IMG/VR virus record: IMGVR_UViG_3300032293_001568
Location: 1 to 21,344 of that record
Length of the DNA: 21,344 nucleotides
Origin: a virus
Direction: 5' to 3' (one strand)
Shown: positions 14,701 through 18,447 of the stretch, in pieces
Layout: the number at the start of each line of letters is the position of its first letter
Numbering within the stretch: position 1 is the first letter of the stretch
Program-made: the position numbers and the translations under genes
The notes under the pieces: generated by a model
What the model was told of the DNA's origin: nothing
Seen by the model: only the letters and a program-made list of their open reading frames with translations
Databases searched by the model: none

Positions 14701-17509
14701 TGGCATGGGAAGAAACAATAAAGGTCATATGTCAATGATCCGATACACCATTAAAGATGGTGTTTTGGAGCTACCTAACTCAAAATCTTATTTAGATTTT
14801 CTTGTAAAAGACCCTGTATACATTACAAAGAAGGGTGTAGACAAGTACGGAAAAGAGGTAGAGTATAAAGTACCAACAGTGTCCTTCACTAAAGATCAAG
14901 AAGATGACATTCTTACTTTAATTAACGATATCAGAAGATGGGTACAAAACTACGCTCCAAGAATTCCTATTGATACTGAAGTAATTACCGCACATAAATC
15001 AAAGGGTAAGGAGTGGGATCGTGTAAAGCTTCACGATGACTTTAAGCAGCCTGAAATTAATGATGAAGGAGAGATGGAGCTTCCAGATGCGGAAGAGCGA
15101 AGAATTTCATACGTTGCTGTCACTCGTGCAAAGAAGGCTTTAGATATTGGCGATAGCCTAAAGTGGATCTTCGATGTAACTTCAGAAGAAGATGGAAAGC
15201 CTGAAGAAATAGAGATTGAAAAACTTATCGGTATGTCTGTTACTGCAGATCCAGATCCAGTAACTCCAGAAGAGGTTGGCAACGAGGTTGTCAAGGCTAG
15301 AAAGATTACAGATCAGAAAACTCTAGAGGTAGCTAACCGACTAATCGAGCTTATTGAAAAGGGCGTTGTTCCTTGGACTAAGGGATGGTCTGGTGGAGGC
15401 TTCCTTCCAACAAATGGAAAGACAAACAAGAGTTATCAGGGAACCAACACGCTCGCTCTCTGGGCAGCAATGCACCTAAATGATTGGACAGATCCTAGAT
15501 TCTTAACCTTCAATCAAGGTAAATCTCTTGGAGGCTTTGTTCGTAAGGGCGAAACAAGCACAAAGATTTTAAAGCCTAATGTCGTAGCTAAAGATGTAAA
15601 ACAGCCAGATGGAACTATTAAAAAAGAAGGCTACATCTACTTTACAGAAATTCCAGTGTTTAACGTGTCTCAATTTGAGAAACTAAATCTTCCACCACTA
15701 GTAAAGAAGGATCCAGTTCCTGTACTAGAGATTGAAACTCAAATACTAGAGTCATACAAAGACCATCCAGAAATTATTTACAGACCTCAAGATGGAGCTT
15801 TCTATCGTCCTTCTGAGGACAAAATTTACTTACCTCTAAGAGAGCAGTTCGACAGCAGTCAAACTTTCATTGAAACTCTTTTCCATGAACTAGGTCACAG
15901 TACAGGACACACTTCACGTTTAGGTAAAGAAGGAAAGCGCAAAGATCTTCAAGATAATTATGGAGACCACAGAGCAAGCCGCGGTGAAGAAGAGCTTATT
16001 GCAGAAATTACAGTTGCACTCATTGCTGCAGAGTTTGGTGTTGAAATTGACTGGGGTAACACAGCTTCTTATGCAGAAGGTTGGTTAAAGCCTCTTAAGG
16101 ATGATCCAGGAATGATTATCATTGCTGCAAAGCAAGCTCAAGATGCAGTTAACTGGATGCTTGGAATTAAAAAAGGAGATACGCCTGACCAAGTTGGAGC
16201 TTCTTTCCCGGGATTACAAGATTATAAAGATGGTGGATCTGGCGGATTAGTTGGATCTAGAAGCACTGTAGGTTTTGTATCTACCGATGCGCTAAAGGAT
16301 ATGGCTGGCAATGTTGCTGGAAACGAAGAAGCTATAGAATCTTATAGAAAGTCTCTTCGTGAGGGTAAAGGATTTGCAATAAGAGATTTCAATGGAAAAC
16401 CGTTTAACGATCCAATTATGGTGATCTATGATGATGAAACAGGTATGGCTTTTGTTGGCGAAGGAAACCACAGACTACAAGCAGCTATCGCTGAAAACAT
16501 TCCTTTTGTCCCAGTTCGCGTCGTTAGAGGTAAAGCTAGCGAAATGGTTGAAGATGCAGAAAAAGGAAAATTCCCTAAGCAAATTAAAAACAATAAAGAG
16601 CCAAAATTTGTAGAGACAACTGGTGATAGAGCAGGGGAGCCAGTAAGTGCTGGCTACATCCCACCAGAGATGCACCCAAGCTTTGTATTTGATAAAGAAC
16701 TTGTTAGCGATGAAGTTCCAAATTTTGTTTCTCAGAGTGACCCCTTTGGTCCTCCAGAGCCTGGCGAAGGTGTAGGTAGTGAAGGTCAAACTGGAGAAGA
16801 AATTGCTGATCAAGCACCTGAAACTCCAGAAGCAACTCCAGAACCTAATGTTGGCGAACAAGGTCAAACAGGTGAAGAGATTGCTAGCAAGGCTCCAAAA
16901 AATAAAGACGCATCTGTAGAACCTACAAAGTTTACTTTTTCAGGTGAAGAATATGATTTGTGGGACGACATTACCTATGACCGTGAATCAGATAGAGGAA
17001 TAGACAACGAAGGTATTGAAAGTGGTCACGGAATTTTTGCTTCAAGACTTCTAGATGGACAAGAACTAATAACAGACAGAGGCGAGATTAACAACTACAT
17101 TTCAGAAATTTTAAAGAAATATGGTTATGGTAATAAATTCTTTATATTAGCTAAAGGCGCTGTTGCCGATAAAGTTTTAGGGGCAGACCCTATGGAAGGG
17201 GGACAGGGTATAGAAGCTGGAGTAGGTCGTTCAGACAGCTCTATTATTCCTGAAGGTAACCCTCTAAAAGAAATCGAGTTCCCTGTATTTTTAGCTAGAT
17301 CTAGAGGAATCTCTAAGGTAGCTATGCTTCACGAAATTGCTCACCTTATGGAAGCTGGATGGAGAACTGGCATCGGAGGAGGTCATAACATGATATGGCA
17401 TCAAACATTTTTAACACTTCTACGTCAAGAAGGTTTCCAAAAAGAGGCTAATCTACTAGCATTGACCATAGGAGAAGTGAAAGGAGATACAGGTGCCATT
17501 AGTCCCTGA
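5729..17509 (+). CDS. Giant polyvalent protein (exonuclease, helicase, ArdC-N, zincins, ParB-like), 3926 aa
   Basis: This single uninterrupted frame encodes roughly 430 kDa. Residues 1-116 carry TDLLPVSHPRST (95-106) and MTASAL, shared with the upstream head protein. Residues 195-275 hold a module resembling one in the downstream protease protein. Lys/Glu coiled-coil-like stretches lie at about 556-611 and 1274-1385, with Pro/Glu linkers between. Five similar beta-type modules are centred on a GD dipeptide (950, 1418, 1575, 2060, 2238). Enzymatic domains follow: DEDDh exonuclease (about 1705-1945), SF1 UvrD-like helicase (2508-3145), ArdC-N (3190-3320), HExxH zincin (3375-3470), ParB-like (3508-3615) and a terminal zincin (3735-3926). 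This matches the phage polyvalent protein concept of Iyer and colleagues, in which such proteins are packaged and ejected with DNA. Position between portal and protease supports that. Arg codons switch from CGT-rich to AGA-rich along the gene. Confidence 0.9.
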   Translation: MQNKIIVSSYRAYSSREQARFIRQEANALLEKANEFSTTSRRVNRRSAYKVLARSLQKTRGLPFSIRKHQALTELSNYISLAKYNKIVGLEAFNTDLLPVSHPRSTRMNTMTASALAEAQMRWVLDDPRIKDETVKGLLASAMFSPIDSPEHKYSMIRLENMPQGQVPLEVLIAAANPFAGKNSAAARRAREAVQLSDRFERWINMGRSAAKRATDGFRVYVKRNDGSTKSLSGELLNQNMFDPNLVDIEVGKGRVATVPTKLGEGLEAFIKSKDSQDGYSSVEAELPNGAQALPESSIVISDAPSIYRKDEEMKNGAIRYTDDKYDIVKFNNPKEAQTAIGEGQKRAAELDKPEPKLLKKGEVDADSGKQFWNPDEPVFGVYRRGKNTPLAFAQSWKDVNNEILRDEPNLDEDEGRTYTRPEPQTEDDNVPLLDQADEIFKPAKKTADKKNKVSSFPYEVPDRAYEFNPNEEYVPEFEFDDPVAIANDQMPEELEDALVRAVEPVSDTEKATGYAPISFTDGREQDVPAEAIAAAIREQGGDAEMALAQAYDKIAGNNKNQEALDKSRGVKDEKQLEEETKKADKILKDAEKEAKKIKKPTSDEIIEEEIQKPDTKKTESKKPISEEEPIADMVDEGEEKSVPPLLKSLSEEELAGYKKDGDYRSFLPKNADIDTPEGLYKLDPNPVDPAENLIPKEVESEYPFYNAVDLANDNTTKDLTSKLEDAIKGTGPQGPGFGELDISDPNLETVGAPVSAEALRDALQLQGKDTDAIIEKINKKASKTKAKLKPPVSEEPEPEAEPDVKEEEEKPKKTVSYKRSGNRTLLRAGKGGAFKDKEIADFLDENGFEWTGSIERDGKTLPVNSESATQTDEEFKAFARELRDRFGIDLEPRAATAKSPAQDPIDIDAPAPEPEAPTPAPEPEEPVAEPTPEEPLKDGKKFVEDIKVGDEVYIPGVGWVKVKSISKDEKRFEGTKRTVPLWKIEYEDENGKTGTWKWMPIWEDGQGNKLDGNLLTREPGTEGPEVPEVSEDVAPTPVSEETPTPSVVPDQIAGLPAGTRATSKDLNGRAIIWIKQEDGSWVNIKTGEIVDELPIPIKQIGGSQWWSDYEFTAPENLGGEEVADDDDSDLVDEVIIDSVIDEDKPTPTVDDMVDRIKVRRKLTRAERKALKKEKKHRQQMLIKIIDSNFGPGAFNLDFAERRAVKAMLFDLDYMTTEELEDISRAVNAELGWEFIKNLPYKPEGSDQVTDKPEETPEAEPETEPEVVEPEVLPTEEEVAEAERQRKLKAIRDKKKREREDKLIEEDEKAEKEKAKKEKPESKPEELSSDKKKVLKELVAERRKLQDAIDEADLADEVKPEEKKALKDALDELTRRIDEIVLSTPDETPKPEPTKDSTPSEKTPQLVIGVTTDQLKPGDVLVDGHFTITKIEREGTKKVNVGGAVQEVPAYRITGYYPNSVEQSSKLWSENYATDLYRGATTPAKGDLPELNQPKAEDYGPEYAFPNQRKVKFKDRTLYAPKNAELEAKFLEDYAEYDAERIRRQNLWEAPKTSPQAPSNPRYATNIPASEIQVGDIAFRFNKFGAREFFTVTKVVGTADGVTTIEGHYVGHQTQVKEWRSGTSIDVIRGETNLPKAGDKEPLDRPDKALPNYGQLEKERQAKIALADQGYTFNAESPMPKVSKPKLPPFYGFVELLLDNDADGASIQKALDEKGFIVFDFETLGNDVQNVLNPDAPIQAAAVKYVDGKKVDELNIYINPGQPLGNYYYETDESGNRVLKASRMLDAEGNPITDEWLATQPDLKEQLQKLVDFFGDKPTLVGQNVDFDINVLQRWAQKLDIDFSLTSAVDTLGIAKILQNIERSTVEFPENPKEGDQAFSSAGNPWTWTLDKNGKGRWAAPSNALNQLAKRLGIEVNSSGFHNALFDVEVTEKVLRKLLENVKAGDLPIGGTVAYANEFKKWMNSLASEKQVKSKREADKIISDGLAGEKVTGEDVDSAVKEVGSVEEETVTIVEGEESSDSPKEYISPLYADKINEDWVKDPENTDFITNTRIKDLRVGDFLVGSDGEIYEVIKFEDDEVRPADAVRVYRANLNTGQILENRKSEREDGGTGFFLNGKIEGGIYRRKDNADKTNAQIETETIEAIEDVEPVLVPEEKPVKGEEITPEQAETVVNDAIDAITTSKPDASIEEAVKGLNVDETVKEQVVAEPEAITPSPTVGGSPFHISADGVTPVKSGDKVLHAKTKRIGVVSVLLDTYNKKYTNYVKVRYEDTGEREPVASKNLIITYSAPEAGSVRKPLRDETSVTEVTAKIKDIQGDSPAEGALNPEELAQKWKEAETARDAKVKEVNFVSTSPDVVSKIKENLPTRVTTPSSLPSLKTGNPYDVTFAFDKPTAKELSKSAVELNLDSEDDLIVFRASKDLFLRNQPVATIKPDGSIVWQKENDKRSFSLELQKALEDFISPITNLSAMAIMPEPEDLEGTDVENFGNGTLLGESESSFDYNNISKFPPTEEQRKIVDAIMAGKDLVVQALAGTGKTSTLVLAAKRLLAEKPDAKLLYIVFNKETAEEALGRMPKNVDSRTMDNIAYSMLEDNYRSRNKLSNKDKIGDRSLIDFTDFVNLFEYYKYEPVTLMIRGAETTLGRNDLVQEIREAVDRFAVSGDDVLTEKHFAKKMPFFDTVPKVLVDYAKRMWDDVSTEGGWDPTSKKLSRIDFSHMLKTWALTKPQFADGLNSGSTSEKDFKGRKNELFFFDEAQDMNPVIVKLLADQENIQKVYVGDSNQAIYAFRGAVDELNNVKNAEELYLTKTFRFGNIIAAIGNRFLTTLGSRRKIVGKPGEDDGVILEKEMEDPDVIIARTNGGVIDSVFDLLAKGKNPGLNLETYYKALSYAKSAQWLMAANKGTPPYKKPKLHEDLAGFQNWNEVLKAVNEGKSVGGAMYMVRLLRDRKMNIKELVDKLNSITPIRGTGFREDVYVPVGKEAIQDGITGDFGMGRNNKGHMSMIRYTIKDGVLELPNSKSYLDFLVKDPVYITKKGVDKYGKEVEYKVPTVSFTKDQEDDILTLINDIRRWVQNYAPRIPIDTEVITAHKSKGKEWDRVKLHDDFKQPEINDEGEMELPDAEERRISYVAVTRAKKALDIGDSLKWIFDVTSEEDGKPEEIEIEKLIGMSVTADPDPVTPEEVGNEVVKARKITDQKTLEVANRLIELIEKGVVPWTKGWSGGGFLPTNGKTNKSYQGTNTLALWAAMHLNDWTDPRFLTFNQGKSLGGFVRKGETSTKILKPNVVAKDVKQPDGTIKKEGYIYFTEIPVFNVSQFEKLNLPPLVKKDPVPVLEIETQILESYKDHPEIIYRPQDGAFYRPSEDKIYLPLREQFDSSQTFIETLFHELGHSTGHTSRLGKEGKRKDLQDNYGDHRASRGEEELIAEITVALIAAEFGVEIDWGNTASYAEGWLKPLKDDPGMIIIAAKQAQDAVNWMLGIKKGDTPDQVGASFPGLQDYKDGGSGGLVGSRSTVGFVSTDALKDMAGNVAGNEEAIESYRKSLREGKGFAIRDFNGKPFNDPIMVIYDDETGMAFVGEGNHRLQAAIAENIPFVPVRVVRGKASEMVEDAEKGKFPKQIKNNKEPKFVETTGDRAGEPVSAGYIPPEMHPSFVFDKELVSDEVPNFVSQSDPFGPPEPGEGVGSEGQTGEEIADQAPETPEATPEPNVGEQGQTGEEIASKAPKNKDASVEPTKFTFSGEEYDLWDDITYDRESDRGIDNEGIESGHGIFASRLLDGQELITDRGEINNYISEILKKYGYGNKFFILAKGAVADKVLGADPMEGGQGIEAGVGRSDSSIIPEGNPLKEIEFPVFLARSRGISKVAMLHEIAHLMEAGWRTGIGGGHNMIWHQTFLTLLRQEGFQKEANLLALTIGEVKGDTGAISP
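8540..8790 (+). other. GD module 1 of the giant protein
   Basis: Residues about 938-1020 begin VEDIKVGDEVYIPGVGWVKV and continue as alternating strands (KRTVPLWKIEYEDENGK, WKWMPIWEDGQ). The opening pattern (I/L)-K-x-GD followed by a short strand, turn and second strand recurs in four more modules, near 9930-10200 (GD 1418), 10415-10680 (GD 1575), 11860-12125 (GD 2060) and 12395-12640 (GD 2238). They look like SH3-like or KOW-type small barrels. The fold is inferred. Confidence 0.5.
10830..11560 (+). other. DEDDh 3'-5' exonuclease domain of the giant protein
   Basis: All five DEDDh residues are visible: D1720 and E1722 in FDFETLG (Exo I), D1828 in QNVDFDINVL (Exo II), and H1922 and D1927 in FHNALFDVEVT (Exo III). 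The domain should degrade single-stranded DNA or RNA from the 3' end using two metal ions. About 35 residues (1866-1902) with a WTWT...GRW pattern are inserted between Exo II and Exo III, where the family usually has a short link. Confidence 0.88.
13250..15190 (+). other. SF1 (UvrD/FBH1-like) DNA helicase domain of the giant protein
   Basis: The Q motif PPTEEQRKI has Q2516. Walker A is ALAGTGKTST with K2539, followed by the Ia-like FNKETAEEAL. Walker B is DEAQD (2754-2758), motif III is GDSNQAIYAFRGA (2779-2791), and the motif IV region is IIARTNGG. Motif V is VITAHKSKGKEWDRV (3085 onward) and motif VI is YVAVTRAKKAL (3128 onward). All the residues needed for ATP hydrolysis appear present, so an active 3'-5' DNA translocase is expected. 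About 90 residues (2960-3050) are inserted before motif V. Arg codons are almost all AGA. Confidence 0.9.
15295..15690 (+). other. ArdC-type N-terminal ssDNA-binding domain
   Basis: Residues about 3190-3320 have the ArdC-N pattern: a helix (EVANRLIELIEKG), VVPWTKGW, PTNGKTNKSYQGTNTLALW, DPRFLTFNQGKSLGGFVRKG, and an ending VFNVSQFEKL. ArdC proteins bind single-stranded DNA and protect incoming plasmid DNA from restriction. This domain is followed by a zincin, as in plasmid ArdC. Confidence 0.85.
15840..16190 (+). other. Zincin-like metallopeptidase domain 1 (ArdC-associated)
   Basis: HELGH (3386-3390) gives two zinc-binding His and the catalytic Glu. EEELIAE (3420-3426), about 32 residues later, supplies the probable third ligand, as in the ArdC C-terminal metallopeptidase. 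All key residues are present. The substrate is unknown. It could be a host defence protein or the giant protein itself. Confidence 0.82.
16254..16560 (+). other. ParB-like domain of the giant protein
   Basis: Residues about 3508-3615 contain PIMVIYDDETGMAFVGEGNH, then RLQAAIAENIPFVPVRVV. The GEGNHR (3577-3582) and following A-x6-PVPV-like pattern is the ParB/sulfiredoxin-type G-x-HR motif seen in many phage polyvalent proteins. It probably binds nucleotide or acts on DNA. The specific reaction is unknown. Confidence 0.68.
16775..16899 (+). repeat. Short direct repeat in the linker before the terminal zincin
   Basis: The protein segment EGQTGEEIADQAP (from residue 3685) is repeated as QGQTGEEIASKAP (from 3711), separated by a Pro/Glu/Thr-rich stretch. 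The copies differ at several third codon positions, so it is not a fresh DNA duplication. Confidence 0.6.
16925..17509 (+). other. C-terminal zincin-like domain 2 of the giant protein
   Basis: Residues about 3735-3926 contain HEIAH (3868-3872) followed by GGGHNMIWHQTF, with H3886 (or H3891) as a possible third metal ligand. This HExxH...GHxxxW arrangement resembles small metallopeptidase-like domains in actinophage and plasmid proteins. Its spacing is unlike that of the first zincin, so it is a distinct family. Confidence 0.62.
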
Positions 17510-17603
17510 AGAAATGGAAGACTACATACTTCCAGAAAATCTTTCAGATAATGAAAAATCGTTTCCAGCATCGAAAGATTCTGAAGAAAAGGATAATGTA
17601 TAA
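17493..17603 (+). CDS. Very small ORF, 36 aa, overlapping the end of the giant gene
   Basis: GTG 17493 is preceded by AAGGAG (17481-17486) at 6-nt spacing, the best ribosome site in this part of the window. The ORF begins MPLVPEEMEDYILPENLS and ends in an acidic/Lys tail at TAA 17601. It overlaps the giant gene by 17 bases and its stop overlaps the next ATG (TAATG). The peptide is acidic with no hydrophobic segment. I do not recognise a family. The ribosome site and the coupling on both sides are the main evidence that it is translated. Confidence 0.6.
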   Translation: MPLVPEEMEDYILPENLSDNEKSFPASKDSEEKDNV

Positions 17604-17743
17604 TGAGTCTTACAGATAAAGAACTTTATACAGAGGCAATGATTGCTGCTTACAGAAGGCTTATGGATGTCGCTTTCTGGGATCCAGCAGCAGCCGATGA
17701 TGATGATGAAGATGCTGAACCTAAAAAGGAAGAGGATAAATGA
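17603..17743 (+). CDS. Very small acidic protein, 46 aa
   Basis: ATG 17603 overlaps the previous stop by one base, and its TGA overlaps the ATG of the next gene (ATGA). An AAGGA lies 10 bases upstream. The N-terminal 27 residues form a likely amphipathic helix (MSLTDKELYTEAMIAAYRRL then MDVAFW). The tail is strongly acidic (DDDDEDAE) and then Lys/Glu-rich. Such short helical, acidic-tailed proteins occur in phage head regions as adaptors or chaperone-like factors, but no family is recognised and the role is open. Confidence 0.6.
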   Translation: MSLTDKELYTEAMIAAYRRLMDVAFWDPAAADDDDEDAEPKKEEDK

Positions 17744-18447
17744 AAACCATAGTGGTTAAGTCCTATCCTGAAGAAGGTATGGCTCTTGCCTATCTTAAAG
17801 GCGAAGATGTTGTTAAGCAGTGCGTATTTTATAGCGAGAAATTTGGAATTCGTACTCTTATAGATGGCAAGTGGCGTTCATATGCCGAAGGCGATGTAAG
17901 TCTTGATGGCAAGTCATTTATCTACATTGAGCCAGCTAACTACAAAGTTGTTCGTGAGATGTTTGAAAAAGCTACGATTTCTGGTAAGTATCTTACATAT
18001 AAAGATGTAGAAAATTATAGAGTTGATTATCAACTAGGTAAAGCCGTTACTGCTGCCGTAGAAACATCTGAAGGATGCCCTCCAGCAACCCAAGATATTG
18101 GAATTAATCTAGATAACCGCAAGAACGCAATTGATACCGCTATGTATGGACCTCTTAATCCTCTAGAACCTAACGACGAGTACTGGCAAGCAATTGCAGA
18201 TGAATGGTCAGTCGATAAAGAGACTGCAAAGAAGCAACTTTGTGGCAATTGCGCCGTGTTTATTCAGACACCAAAGATGCTTGATTGCATTGCTTCTGGG
18301 CTTGGTAATGAAGAAGGAAATGATGCTTGGGGCTCAATCGATGCTGGAGATCTAGGGTATTGTGAAGCATTCGACTTTAAATGCGCTGCATCCCGCACAT
18401 GTCGTGCATGGGTCGCTGGTGGACCAGTAACAGAGGAGAGCAAGTAA
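17740..18447 (+). CDS. Six-cysteine protein, probable metal-binding virion-associated factor
   Basis: This 235-aa protein is translationally coupled on both sides (ATGA at its start, TAATG at its end). Residues 1-105 form a beta-rich domain (MKTIVVKSYPEEGMALAYLK through KSFIYIEPANYKVV). The C-terminal domain has a Trp-rich helix (EYWQAIADEWSVDKETAKKQ) and then C168-x2-C171-x11-C183-x24-C208-x6-C215-x5-C221, closing with CRAWVAGGPV. I recall CGNCA-x-F ... GYC-x-AFDFKC ... RTC-x-AW-x-GGP in uncharacterised proteins of diverse tailed phages, including marine ones, usually near head genes. Four or more Cys at these spacings suggest zinc or an iron-sulfur cluster. Whether it is in the virion is inferred from its place before the protease gene. 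Confidence 0.65.
   Translation: MKTIVVKSYPEEGMALAYLKGEDVVKQCVFYSEKFGIRTLIDGKWRSYAEGDVSLDGKSFIYIEPANYKVVREMFEKATISGKYLTYKDVENYRVDYQLGKAVTAAVETSEGCPPATQDIGINLDNRKNAIDTAMYGPLNPLEPNDEYWQAIADEWSVDKETAKKQLCGNCAVFIQTPKMLDCIASGLGNEEGNDAWGSIDAGDLGYCEAFDFKCAASRTCRAWVAGGPVTEESK

Noticed and set aside
16475-16867. 130-aa minus-strand ORF opposite the linker near the end of the giant gene
   Set aside because: Phe/Trp/Cys-rich antisense reading of a conserved ParB-like domain and its linker, with no start signals.
5729-17509. Giant ORF as a tape measure protein
   Set aside because: It lacks the long Ala/Gly-rich helical repeats and membrane segments of tape measures, lies in the head region, and carries clear enzyme domains.
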